Source: JBFHRE01 sp041746105 (GTDB lineage: Bacteria; Actinomycetota; Acidimicrobiia; Spongiisociales; ZC4RG35). From it: a DNA stretch of 64,000 nucleotides. How positions within the stretch are numbered: position 1 is the first letter of the stretch; each line of letters starts with the position of its first letter. A program made the translations under genes and the position numbers. This document shows, piece after piece, positions 16,923 to 25,191 of this stretch. The notes beneath the pieces were generated by a model. That model did not search any database. It was not told the origin of the DNA and was given only the letters and a program-made list of their open reading frames with translations. The stretch spans positions 5,954 through 69,953 of the forward strand of contig JBGTHP010000011.1 in assembly GCA_041746105.1 (NCBI GenBank), read 5' to 3'.

Positions 16923-16954
16923 CCACCATGTGGCACACAACCACATTGTGGAAC
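16923..16954 (-). promoter_or_regulatory. Tandem operator-like palindromes upstream of the DMGDH-mttB operon
   Basis: Two 11-bp palindromes, CCACCATGTGG (16923-16933) and CCACATTGTGG (16941-16951), lie 18 bp apart centre to centre. On the minus strand the distal one reads GTTCCACAATGTGG, matching 12 of 14 positions of the iclR upstream site GTTCCACGATATGG at 49707. They sit 47-78 bp before the flavoprotein start codon, where a regulator would act. Binding by the IclR protein encoded at 49735 is an inference. Confidence 0.5.
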
Positions 16955-16955
16955 A

Positions 16956-17657
16956 TCACTGGATGCAGCAGGCGTTCCAGTTTTCAGCCAGCGGTAGATA
17001 GGAGTCCATATCGACCTGAACCAACCGATCAACGCCGGGCACCGGCAGATCGAACAGCAGGGCTGCTCGTGTGATCGCATCCACCAGGTCAACCCCCACT
17101 GATGTTCTGACCGCCAGGGGTGGCGTCGGCCAGGGCCCGATAGATGCGATCGTTTTTACCTTCCGCGATACGTCCGGATCGGCGCCTTTCACCGAATCGA
17201 ACATCACAGAGTCCAGAGCCGCCACCTCACCGCTCCCGTCCATGACTGCCTGCAACGAACGAATGTGACCGCCGGAAAACCGGTGTCCACCGAAAAAGTC
17301 GAGGTCGAGGCCACGACGGCGTAACTCATACCGGACCGACGCGTGACCCGAATGTGAAACCGGCTCATTCATGACCAACGGCACGCCGGCCAAATCGGAA
17401 AATGCCTCAGCCGGGTGATCTGAATCAACCACCAGATCGGTGAAGTAAACCGGCATACCGAGGTAACGCTCCGCAATCATGACCGGAGCCACCGTTGGAC
17501 TCCACTCATGGCCCCGAAGGGAAAGCGGAAGCCCGCAACTCCAAGCGAGGTCGACGCCGTCGAGGCCTACGCCGTCGCGCCACTCGGCGCGAAATCCGAC
17601 CTCGCCGGCGAGACGCTCGACAAAACGCCGGTGTTCACCGACGAGATTCTCGGACAT
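16956..17657 (-). CDS. PhnD/transferrin-like periplasmic-binding fold protein without signal peptide
   Basis: A 233-residue protein from ATG 17657, resembling phosphate/phosphonate ABC binding proteins (PhnD-like). Recognisable segments are DLAWSCGLP, YFTDLVVDSDHP, a domain-swap hinge LAGVPLVMNEPVSHSGH and VAALDSVMFD. There is no N-terminal signal peptide or lipobox with any reasonable start. It is also short for the family and lacks transporter partners, so it may act in the cytosol as a ligand-binding or sensor protein. It sits head-to-head with the hypothetical gene at 17707 and immediately upstream of the DMGDH-mttB operon. C-terminus ends NACCIQ. Function uncertain. Confidence 0.6.
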   Translation of the reverse strand: MSENLVGEHRRFVERLAGEVGFRAEWRDGVGLDGVDLAWSCGLPLSLRGHEWSPTVAPVMIAERYLGMPVYFTDLVVDSDHPAEAFSDLAGVPLVMNEPVSHSGHASVRYELRRRGLDLDFFGGHRFSGGHIRSLQAVMDGSGEVAALDSVMFDSVKGADPDVSRKVKTIASIGPWPTPPLAVRTSVGVDLVDAITRAALLFDLPVPGVDRLVQVDMDSYLPLAENWNACCIQ

Positions 17658-17706
17658 GAAGGAGGCTGCGCGTAAAACCGAGTACATTCCCGCCCTGAAT
17701 CTACCG

Positions 17707-18366
17707 ATGAATACCACCGTGCACAGCCAACGCATATTGCAGCCCGACGAAGTGGTCAAAGGGCGGCCATTCACCTCGCCCACGAGATACGAACGCGATC
17801 AGTCCGTTTTGGGGTACATGCTCGAAGATCTGCGGGCAACCCTCGGCGAAATGGCAGAAGGCGAAATCACGGTTTCACTCTTCGAACCGATCGAATGGAT
17901 CGTGATGGGCCTGCAACGTAGATTGATCCTCTGCGACCCGATGCGCATCGTCAAGCGTTCAAAAGTGTGCGTTGTCGGGTTCTTCGGTGAACGAAACCGG
18001 GATCGCGACTGGACTCCGCTCGAAGAAGCCAACGCGGACATCGTCCTCGAGTTTCGCAGCTACCCCGGGATCCTGTCCTACACCTCGATCGAACTCGCCG
18101 ACGGGAACTGGGCGAATCTCGTCATCCATGATCTTCCCGACGACCGCGAACGGTGGCGCTCCAGCGAACGCCACGCCCAGGTCGCCTCGGCCTTGTCACC
18201 TCTCTATTACAAGAATGTCAGAATCCACAACGGTTATATCGACGGTGGCGTGTTGAGCGGCAAGGGAATCGTGCTCGAACGGACCAAATACTGGGACTAC
18301 CGGGCCAAAAACGTCTGGCAGGCAGTTCGAGAACTGCGCGAGTCCAACTCCACCCCAATTCATTGA
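17707..18366 (+). CDS. Conserved-looking hypothetical protein leading the sarcosine oxidase genes (219 aa)
   Basis: I do not recognise this family. Starting at ATG 17707 gives 219 residues; an in-frame ATG at 17656 would overlap the start codon of the divergent PhnD-like gene. The protein is soluble and mixed alpha/beta. Notable parts are SVLGYMLEDLRATLGEMAEGE, a basic stretch KRSKVCVVGFFGERNRD, and a C-terminal YYKNVRIHNGYIDGG segment rich in aromatic residues. It lies 76 nt upstream of soxA on the same strand, so it probably belongs to the N-methyl-glycine catabolic transcript. A role in that pathway is guilt by association only. Confidence 0.55.
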   Translation: MNTTVHSQRILQPDEVVKGRPFTSPTRYERDQSVLGYMLEDLRATLGEMAEGEITVSLFEPIEWIVMGLQRRLILCDPMRIVKRSKVCVVGFFGERNRDRDWTPLEEANADIVLEFRSYPGILSYTSIELADGNWANLVIHDLPDDRERWRSSERHAQVASALSPLYYKNVRIHNGYIDGGVLSGKGIVLERTKYWDYRAKNVWQAVRELRESNSTPIH

Positions 18367-18442
18367 CCGCCGCCATTGCCGCGATGCCCGAGCGGCCGTC
18401 GTTCGTCGTTGATCGTTTTTGATATCGTGCCTGACCGGCATC

Positions 18443-20602
18443 ATGCATTTCATACTCGATGGGCAACCGACTGACTTCGAACAGACCGAAACCGTGCTCG
18501 CGGCGTCGTTGCGGGCCGGGAAATGGCGGTCGGGAACATTGTGTCTGGCCGGAGACTGCGCCAACTGCCTCGCCGTCGTCGACGGTGTGGGCTATATCAG
18601 AACCTGTTTGATTGCGGCACGAGCGGGGATGCAGGTCGACATCTTCTCGGCCAACGAGTATCCGCCGCTCCCAAGTGGTCCGGTGGGACCTGACCCCGTG
18701 TCACGCCATGAGCATGTCGACGTTGTGGTGGTGGGAGCCGGACCGGATGGGCTCCAGGCGGCATCCGAATCCGCCGGCAGCGTGTTGATCATCGACGACT
18801 CCGATGGCAACGAAGCCCTTGCGATATATGAGGGGCCACACCTGGTGGCTCGCATCGATGGCGAAATAGTCGAAGTCCACGCCGGCGAGGTGATCTTGGC
18901 GACAGGGCGGGCGGAGATCCATCCCGTCTGCCGAGGGAATGAGCTCGCCGGCATCCTCACCAAAAATGCTTTCGCCCAGCTCCAAGAACACGACTTGGGC
19001 ATCGTGGTCAAAGTGGGAGTGCAGGACGGGTCGGTCGGGACGCTCGTGAGACTCGAAGGTTCGGGTCGGGTCGAGGCTGCGGTGGCTCGCGACACCGAAG
19101 GAAATGAAGTAGCCCATCCGGCCGACACCGTCGTGGTGTCTGAGGGAACAACCCCGCGTGACATGCTCGTGAGAATGGCCTCCGGGTTGAGCGGGGTGAG
19201 GGCCGTTGGAACCGTCACCGAACCAGCCGACCCGATCTCCGAACCCAAAGAAGGTGTGGTTTGCCCGTGTTCCGCGGTGAGGGCGTCCGATCTCCACGCG
19301 GTGTGGGAGAGAGGATTTGGGGAACTCGACTTGATCAAGCGCGCCACGCTGGCCGGCACAGGAACCTGCCAGGGATCGGTGTGTGTGCCTCATATTCGAG
19401 CCTTTATAAGCGCGAGGACCGGCGAGGCCCCACCTCCCCCTTTCACCGCCAGGCCGTTCGCCCGTCAATTGACGATGGGAGAGGCCGCGGCCGGCGTTTC
19501 ATTGCCTCCGTTCAGACGAACCGGCCTAGACGAAGCACATCGAGCCCTCGGGGGACGGATGGACCGTTTTGGCGGATGGTGGCGTCCTTGGAACTACGGG
19601 GACAGCCTGTCGGAGTACTGGGCAGTCCGCCAAGCGGTATCGCTCGGCGATGTCGGCACGCTGGGCAAGTTCGAGGTTTCTGGACCGGAGGTGACCGAAT
19701 TCCTCGAACGGATCTACCCATGCCGGGTGACGGATCTCGCCGTCGGCAGATCCAGATACGCCCTCGTCTTCGACGAACGAGGGACCGTCATCGACGACGG
19801 CATGATCAATCGCATTTCTGAGACCAGGTTCACACTCAGCTTCACCTCGGGCGGTGCCGGGTTCATGGATATGTGGCTCCGGGATTGGGCCGAAACCTGG
19901 AACCACCGGGTTCACATCCTCGACCGCACCACATCGCTGGGGGCGATCAATGTCACGGGGCCACTGGCACAGGAACTCTTGTTGCGCGCCGGACTCGAGG
20001 CCGCGCCCGGATTCCTGAGACACACCACTGTGGTGATCGCAGGAGTGCCATGCCAGGTATACCGCCTCTCCTTCACCGGGGAGGCCAGCTTCGAATTGCA
20101 CCACTCGTTCGATCGGTCCGATCAGCTTTGGCAATCTCTGATGGCACTGGGACAGGACCTCGGGATCAGGCCCCATGGACTCGATGCGCTTTTCACGCTG
20201 AGGCTGGAGAAGGGCCACATCATCATCGGAATGGATACCGAGGCCGACAGCCACATCTATCGACTCGGCATGGAGTGGGCGGCGAAGATGGACAAACGCG
20301 ACTTCATCGGCCGCCCCGCCCTCACGAGGCTCGAACGAATCCCGATCGACAGAAAGCTCGTCGGACTGACAACAGCAGGAGATGCTCCGATGGAAGGAGC
20401 CGTCTTGTGGAGCGGCGACGAGTTTGCCGGATATGTCACCAGCTCTCGCTTCTCGCCCACCCTGGGCTATTCGGTGATGTTGGGCTGGGTGAAACTGGAG
20501 GATGGACGGGTGCCAGACGAACCCGTTCTGGGTGACGGCCGGGTAGCACGGCTGACCCCAACGCCGTTCTTGGATCCGGATGGTCAACGTGCACGTGGCT
20601 GA
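18443..20602 (+). CDS. soxA: Sarcosine oxidase alpha subunit-like protein (compact form)
   Basis: A 719-residue protein from ATG 18443. In order: a plant-type 2Fe-2S domain with Cys34, Cys39, Cys42 and Cys55 (CLAGDCANC, then TC); a nucleotide-binding region with VVVVGAGPDG and VILATGRAE; a BFD-like 2Fe-2S motif (CPCSAVRASDL, then GTCQGSVC); and a GcvT THF-binding domain with C-terminal barrel from about residue 340. This is the alpha-subunit order of heterotetrameric sarcosine oxidase, which oxidises sarcosine to glycine with methylene-THF formation. It is much shorter than the usual ~950-1000 residues; the missing part is in the NAD/FAD-binding region. The next gene overlaps its end by 23 nt. 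Co-occurrence with soxG, soxB and soxD supports the call. Confidence 0.82.
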   Translation: MHFILDGQPTDFEQTETVLAASLRAGKWRSGTLCLAGDCANCLAVVDGVGYIRTCLIAARAGMQVDIFSANEYPPLPSGPVGPDPVSRHEHVDVVVVGAGPDGLQAASESAGSVLIIDDSDGNEALAIYEGPHLVARIDGEIVEVHAGEVILATGRAEIHPVCRGNELAGILTKNAFAQLQEHDLGIVVKVGVQDGSVGTLVRLEGSGRVEAAVARDTEGNEVAHPADTVVVSEGTTPRDMLVRMASGLSGVRAVGTVTEPADPISEPKEGVVCPCSAVRASDLHAVWERGFGELDLIKRATLAGTGTCQGSVCVPHIRAFISARTGEAPPPPFTARPFARQLTMGEAAAGVSLPPFRRTGLDEAHRALGGRMDRFGGWWRPWNYGDSLSEYWAVRQAVSLGDVGTLGKFEVSGPEVTEFLERIYPCRVTDLAVGRSRYALVFDERGTVIDDGMINRISETRFTLSFTSGGAGFMDMWLRDWAETWNHRVHILDRTTSLGAINVTGPLAQELLLRAGLEAAPGFLRHTTVVIAGVPCQVYRLSFTGEASFELHHSFDRSDQLWQSLMALGQDLGIRPHGLDALFTLRLEKGHIIIGMDTEADSHIYRLGMEWAAKMDKRDFIGRPALTRLERIPIDRKLVGLTTAGDAPMEGAVLWSGDEFAGYVTSSRFSPTLGYSVMLGWVKLEDGRVPDEPVLGDGRVARLTPTPFLDPDGQRARG

Positions 20603-20960
20603 GACGCTTCACGGCCGCAGGATTGTCGGCAGTCCCGAGTCGCTGGACTCGGTCGAGTGGCCAGAGGGATCGATCGTTGCCAGATTCGCGCCGGACGAGG
20701 TCCTCGTGCTCGGACACGGAGATATCGCGGTGTCAGACCCTGACGCGATCATCGTCGACGAAAGCGGGTTCTCGGGGTTCTGGATGGCCAGAAGTGAGGC
20801 CGAGACGTGGGTCGGCCGCAACGCCGACTGGGAGATAGAGGATCACCGCCTCAATCAGGGACTCGTTGCTTCGATCCCGGTCAAGCTGTTCGTGGCCGGC
20901 GACGAGGTTCTGGTGATCGTGGCGACAGCCCTCGCCTACGAGCTGGAGGCTCGTTTGTAA
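20580..20960 (+). CDS. soxG: Sarcosine oxidase gamma subunit-like protein
   Basis: A 126-residue small protein overlapping the end of soxA by 23 nt and sharing one base with the soxB start (TAATG). Length, position and an internal SxxGFSGFWMARSEAETWV segment fit the gamma subunit, which has a GcvT-like fold and little sequence conservation. The gamma subunit stabilises the heterotetramer without carrying a cofactor. Identification depends mainly on operon context between soxA and soxB. Confidence 0.65.
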   Translation: MVNVHVAETLHGRRIVGSPESLDSVEWPEGSIVARFAPDEVLVLGHGDIAVSDPDAIIVDESGFSGFWMARSEAETWVGRNADWEIEDHRLNQGLVASIPVKLFVAGDEVLVIVATALAYELEARL

Positions 20961-22171
20961 TGAACGAGTTCATCGAAGCCAAAGTTGCACTCAGTTGGCG
21001 CGACCAGAAGCCGTCCTATGACGTGATCATCATTGGTGGAGGCGGCCACGGGCTGGCCACTGCCTACTATCTCGCAACTCGCCACGGCATCACGAACGTT
21101 TGTGTCATTGAGCGCGGTTATATCGGCTCGGGTAACTCCGGGCGCAACACCACGGTCATACGCGCCAACTACGGCATCCCGGCGTCGGTCCGTTTTTACC
21201 AGCACAGCCTCGATCTCTACGAGGTGCTCGAGCAAGAAACCGATCGATGGATCATGCACTCGCAGAAAGGCCTGCTGTGGATGTATCACACCGAAATGGG
21301 AGGCAGGACCGAACGGGCCAGAGCGGAGGTCAATACCGCGTGCGGGGCCGAGACCGTAATGGTCGGGCCAGAGGAGATCAAGAAGATCTGTCCCCAGATC
21401 GACCTCGGCGGGGGTGGTCGGTATCCGGTCTTGGGAGCCAGCTACCACCCCCACGGAGCCACGGCACGGCATGATCGGGTCGTATGGGCCTACGCCGAAG
21501 GGGCGATGCGCGCCGGCGTGACCGTTTTGCAGCGCACCGCAGTCGACCGGATCGCCGTCGCAAACGACCGGGTCGTTGGGGTGGAGACCTCACACGGACG
21601 CATTTCGGCTCCGATCGTGATGTCGGCCGTCGGTGGCCAGGTGACCAGCCTGTGTGCCACTGCCGGTGTCAGGCTGCCGATTCGTTCACACCCCCTGCAG
21701 GCCTTTGTCACGAACCACTACGAAGGCAAGTTCCCAGGCATCGTCGCCTCCACCGAACTCGCCTTCTACATATCGCAGACTCCGCGTGGCGAAATGTTGA
21801 TGGGAGCAGAGATCGACCGGGCCCCTAGTTATTCGTCCCGCTCTACTTACGAATTTGTCCAAGCATGCTCGGCCAAGGCCCTGAGCTTGCTCCCCTTCAT
21901 GCGGGATCTCCGCATTCTCCGCCAGTGGGCAGGAGTTTGCGACATGTCTCCCGATAGTTCACCGGTCATGGGTCCAACTGGTGTAGATGGCCTCTATGTC
22001 TCCACGGGGTGGGGAACGTGGGGATTCAAAGCGATCCCGGCGGGCGGCGAACAGATGGCTCAACTGATCGCGACCGGTGCCACACCCCCGTTGATAGCTC
22101 CGTTTTCGCTCGATCGCTTCAAGAACGATCGGATCCTGGCCGACGCAGGATCGTCAGGGACGCAGCGATGA
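20960..22171 (+). CDS. soxB: Sarcosine oxidase beta subunit
   Basis: A 403-residue flavoprotein of the DAO family. The FAD-binding motif IIIGGGGHGLATAYYL starts near residue 23. His171 in ATARHDRVVW corresponds to the covalent-FMN histidine of heterotetrameric sarcosine oxidase beta subunits. GRNTTVIRANYG is also typical of SoxB. The beta subunit oxidises sarcosine and passes electrons to FMN and oxygen while the alpha subunit receives the methylene group. The start overlaps soxG by one base, and its last bases overlap the soxD start (ATGA). Canonical order elsewhere is soxB-D-A-G; here it is A-G-B-D. Confidence 0.9.
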   Translation: MNEFIEAKVALSWRDQKPSYDVIIIGGGGHGLATAYYLATRHGITNVCVIERGYIGSGNSGRNTTVIRANYGIPASVRFYQHSLDLYEVLEQETDRWIMHSQKGLLWMYHTEMGGRTERARAEVNTACGAETVMVGPEEIKKICPQIDLGGGGRYPVLGASYHPHGATARHDRVVWAYAEGAMRAGVTVLQRTAVDRIAVANDRVVGVETSHGRISAPIVMSAVGGQVTSLCATAGVRLPIRSHPLQAFVTNHYEGKFPGIVASTELAFYISQTPRGEMLMGAEIDRAPSYSSRSTYEFVQACSAKALSLLPFMRDLRILRQWAGVCDMSPDSSPVMGPTGVDGLYVSTGWGTWGFKAIPAGGEQMAQLIATGATPPLIAPFSLDRFKNDRILADAGSSGTQR

Positions 22172-22386
22172 GGGAGTTGCGGTGTCCCAACTGTGGACAG
22201 AGGGGAATCGAGGAGTATCGATATGGGGAGATCCCTCGGGTCCCCGACGAAATAAGGGATCCGGATGCGAGGGACGTCGATATGGCCTGGATGCGCAACA
22301 ATCCCGAAGGAGAAACCACTGAGAGGTGGTACCACGAGGGTGGATGTCGCCGCTGGATGACCCTCACCCGCGACACCCGTGACTAG
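22168..22386 (+). CDS. soxD: Sarcosine oxidase delta subunit (zinc-binding)
   Basis: A 72-residue protein beginning at the ATGA overlap with soxB. Cys6 and Cys9 (CPNCG), His56 and Cys60 (WYHEGGCRRW) match the four zinc ligands of SoxD, and spacing and size agree with the family. This is the small structural subunit of the heterotetramer and closes the sox operon. An in-frame longer reading from 22009 lies inside soxB and is not used. Confidence 0.88.
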   Translation: MRELRCPNCGQRGIEEYRYGEIPRVPDEIRDPDARDVDMAWMRNNPEGETTERWYHEGGCRRWMTLTRDTRD

Positions 22387-22533
22387 TCAGTTCGGCCGCG
22401 AAACCTGCGCAAGAAATAGCCATTGATCTCTGGCGATTTCAACCCTGAGGGCTAAAGTGCCGGCCCCTTGCCGACGATACCAATAACCAGGGGACGGTCC
22501 CATCGGACCCGAAGTGGAGTCGAGGCACGATAT

Positions 22534-23091
22534 ATGGCCAATTCAAGGCATCGTACGAAACGTGAGAGCGGCGCGACCTTGGTCGAAATGGCCGTGGTCA
22601 TGCCCATCCTTCTGTTGGTTTTTATCGCCATCCTCGAGTCAGGCGTCGCCTTCCGTGACCATCTGGCGGTCAATCAGTCCGCCAAGGACGGCGTCAGGAT
22701 CGCGGCTCTCGCCGGGGATGAACCAAACGCCGACTGCGCAGTCCTTTCCGGGGTTGGGAGCTTTCTGGCCGGCCAGCTGACCGACATCGTCCACGTCCAG
22801 ATTTACGTTGCAAACACCGACGGGACGCAAAACTCGGGTTGGACCAACACCTACACCTACACCTCTGGGACGAACAACCCGTTGCCCCACTGTCCCGACT
22901 GGACCAATGGGGGACTGGGCCTGGCCCCGACCGCCCGACAGGTGACCGCGGGCGGCGGGCAGCCACTCGACATCGTCGGTGTGAGGGTACGAATGAACCG
23001 ATCTTGGATCACCGGGTTTCCCCCCTTTAATGGCAGCTATGTAGTCGATGAACACACCATTCTCCGAATGGAGCCGGAGGCTTTCGCATGA
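22534..23091 (+). CDS. TadE-family pseudopilin-like protein, cluster 1
   Basis: A 185-residue TadE protein. After a basic leader (RHRTKRESGATLVEMAVV) it has the TadE signature Glu in the start of an N-terminal hydrophobic helix (VVMPILLLVFIAILESG), then an exported domain with VRIAALAGDEPNADC. TadE proteins are minor pseudopilins of tight-adherence (Flp/Tad) systems, processed by a prepilin peptidase. The ATG at 22534 is preferred over an upstream start because the basic leader then has family-typical length. It couples to the TadG gene by ATGA. No TadA/B/C motor or Flp pilin gene is in the window. Confidence 0.85.
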   Translation: MANSRHRTKRESGATLVEMAVVMPILLLVFIAILESGVAFRDHLAVNQSAKDGVRIAALAGDEPNADCAVLSGVGSFLAGQLTDIVHVQIYVANTDGTQNSGWTNTYTYTSGTNNPLPHCPDWTNGGLGLAPTARQVTAGGGQPLDIVGVRVRMNRSWITGFPPFNGSYVVDEHTILRMEPEAFA

Positions 23092-24554
23092 AAAAACTCA
23101 GACAGCTCGTGGAGAACGGAGAGCGCGGCGCCGCCCTCATGTGGGTAGCGGGGTCTCTCGTCGCGTTGCTGGCTGTGAGTGCCTTCGCGATCGACCTCGG
23201 CTGGTACTACCTCAATTCGGCCCGACTGCAGAGGGCAGCCGACTCCGCCGCTCTCGCCGGCGTGGTGCACCTACCGGCATTTCCGACACTGGCACTCAAC
23301 GATGCAGTCACCGCCGCCACGGCTAACGCCTTCGGCGGTGCGACGGTCACCGATGCCATGCTGGCCGACAACAAATATCAGGTCACGCTCGACGTCACCG
23401 TCCCGACCTTCTTCGCCAGAATTGTCGGGATCAACTCCCTTCCGCTCCAGCGCAAGGCAACCGCCGAGTACGTAAAGCCGGTGGCTCTGGGCAGCCCAAG
23501 CCGCTGCTTTGGCCAGGATCCATTGGGAACCTATTGCCCGAGCGGTGGGAAATATTGGGCCGCGGTCAACGCCCCCTATACCCTAAAGCGGGATGGTGAT
23601 CCGTATTCGACCAACTGTGTCGACAACGGTGGCAGCTACACGTCTTGTAGCTCTAACAACCCCGATTACGCCCATGCCGGGTCCTATGTCGGTTATTACT
23701 ATGCCATCGACGTTCCGACCGGAGCCTCCAACATCAGGGCACGTCTCTTTGATGCCGGCTGGTACGACCGTCCGAACTATCCGACCGTCGAGACCGCCGA
23801 CGAAAAATATTCACCAGGGTCCGCTGGTAACCCCGGCATCACGATGAACTTCCGGTTGTATTCGCCTGACAGCACGCCCGGCGACCCCACCGACAACTCC
23901 AACCTGGTGTGCTCGCTGACACTCAACCCCGAGCAGTCCTCGGCCACATACAAGTGGCGCTGGAACAGTTCGTGGTGTGCAAGCAACCTCAACACTCCAG
24001 GCATTTGGGTCCTGCATACCTATGCCAGTGGTACCGGGTCTGGAACAAATCAGTTCTCGCTGGCCGCTTCGTCTTCTTCAGGTCCGCAACCGAGGGTTTA
24101 CGGGATCAACGAGATCTCGATCTTCTCGAACGGGTTGACCGGAGCCGCACCCGGTGACCGACTTGACCTCGCCGAGATCCCCCTCATCCATGCCGGCAAA
24201 CGTCTCGAACTCAAGTTCTTCGACGCCGGCGACGCCAGCGGCGCTTCGTGGATCAGAGTCAAGATGCCAAACGGAACGATCCCCAACTGCACCTGGAACT
24301 CGGTGAACGAGGCCGGCACTCAGACGGCCAGCGGAAGCGGCCCCTGTGAGTGGCAGACCACCCTGGCCAACGGGACCAAAGTGTTCGACTCGCAGTGGCT
24401 CAATGCATACATCGATATCCCCGACGCCGGCACGTACACGTGCCCCGTCGACTGTTTCTGGTGGATGGAATTGCAGCTCACACAACCGAACGAGCGCACC
24501 ACTTGGACCGCTCGCGTGATCGGCAACCCGGTCAGATTGGTTCCGAACCCATGA
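23088..24554 (+). CDS. TadG-like protein with long exported C-terminal domain, cluster 1
   Basis: A 488-residue protein with the Tad N-terminal module: a basic start, RGAALMWVAGSLVALLAVSAFAIDLGWYY (membrane helix) and LQRAADSAALAGVVHLP near residues 43-60. The exported part of ~370 residues is rich in Gly, Ser, Asn and aromatic residues, with several Cys pairs (for example CVDNGGSYTSC) suggesting disulfides. It shows no von Willebrand MIDAS motif. Its C-terminus ENERTTWTARVIGNPVRL-like ending recurs in the second TadG (TTWRAYVIGNPIHL), so the two are paralogues. Probably an anchored surface or pilus accessory protein. Translation is coupled to both neighbours by ATGA overlaps. Confidence 0.8.
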   Translation: MKKLRQLVENGERGAALMWVAGSLVALLAVSAFAIDLGWYYLNSARLQRAADSAALAGVVHLPAFPTLALNDAVTAATANAFGGATVTDAMLADNKYQVTLDVTVPTFFARIVGINSLPLQRKATAEYVKPVALGSPSRCFGQDPLGTYCPSGGKYWAAVNAPYTLKRDGDPYSTNCVDNGGSYTSCSSNNPDYAHAGSYVGYYYAIDVPTGASNIRARLFDAGWYDRPNYPTVETADEKYSPGSAGNPGITMNFRLYSPDSTPGDPTDNSNLVCSLTLNPEQSSATYKWRWNSSWCASNLNTPGIWVLHTYASGTGSGTNQFSLAASSSSGPQPRVYGINEISIFSNGLTGAAPGDRLDLAEIPLIHAGKRLELKFFDAGDASGASWIRVKMPNGTIPNCTWNSVNEAGTQTASGSGPCEWQTTLANGTKVFDSQWLNAYIDIPDAGTYTCPVDCFWWMELQLTQPNERTTWTARVIGNPVRLVPNP

Positions 24555-25117
24555 GGTTTGGGCGAACAGAACGCGGCGCCGCCGCCGTCGAGACGTCGCT
24601 GATCCTGTCTCTTCTCTTGCTGGTAGCACTCGGCGCCTTCGAGTGGGGGATGGCGTTTCGCGAGTGGTCGTCCGTCACGTCAGGGTCACGTGAGGGCACA
24701 CGAGTTGCCGCCGCCGCGGGCGACGAATCGGGCGCCGACTGCATCATCCTCGAAGCGACAGCCGGAGCCCTTCTCAACCAGAACGGCGACACGATCAGGG
24801 TCGAGGTCTTCGAATGGCTGCCCAATGCGAGTCCGCCTCGCAAAGGCCGGTCCCAGATCTTTCGTCCGAGCGTCGCCAGCGACCTTCCGGCGAGCCTGAT
24901 CTGTGGCACCTGGGTCCGCCTCCAGAACAACTACCCGGCTGCCGTGCGCGACAATCAGGGCGCCGCCCGGGATTGGATCGGCGTAGAGGTCCAATGGGAT
25001 TACGCCTGGATCACCGGCTTCATGTGGTTCAACGGGACCGTTTGTAACGGCGGATTGACTCCTCCCTGCTGGAGCCAGGACACCAAGATGCACATCGAAC
25101 CCGACCCGACCCCCTGA
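24551..25117 (+). CDS. Second TadE-family protein of cluster 1
   Basis: A 188-residue TadE protein with RTERGAAAVETSLILSLLLL (basic leader then hydrophobic helix), and a downstream domain containing SREGTRVAAAAGDESGADC, shared with the other TadE proteins here. It starts at the ATGA overlap with tadG and ends 25 nt before a strong terminator hairpin, so it closes the first Tad-like operon. Role as a minor pseudopilin is family-level inference. Confidence 0.82.
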   Translation: MRFGRTERGAAAVETSLILSLLLLVALGAFEWGMAFREWSSVTSGSREGTRVAAAAGDESGADCIILEATAGALLNQNGDTIRVEVFEWLPNASPPRKGRSQIFRPSVASDLPASLICGTWVRLQNNYPAAVRDNQGAARDWIGVEVQWDYAWITGFMWFNGTVCNGGLTPPCWSQDTKMHIEPDPTP

Positions 25118-25141
25118 ACCCACTTCGGACTTGTTCAATGC

Positions 25142-25169
25142 GAGAGGGCGGCCACAAGGCCGCCCTCTC
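25142..25169. terminator. Bidirectional terminator hairpin
   Basis: GAGAGGGCGGCC (25142-25153) pairs perfectly with 25158-25169 across the 4-nt loop ACAA. It lies between the convergent TadE gene (stop at 25117) and opuAC (stop at 25192) and can terminate both transcripts. There is no T-run, as often in high-GC genomes. Confidence 0.8.
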
Positions 25170-25191
25170 ACTCGTTCGAGATGGGATCGGA

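Noticed and set aside
18421..18431. IclR-like half-site (GATATCGTGCC) before soxA
   Set aside because: Shares only about 8 bases with the operator and lacks the inverted half, so it may be chance.
22453..22477. Possible sigma-28 (FliA/WhiG-type) promoter TAAAGT ... GCCGACGA before the first TadE gene
   Set aside because: Both boxes resemble the consensus, but the gap is 13 nt from TAAA to GCCGA where 15 is expected, so the match is not convincing.
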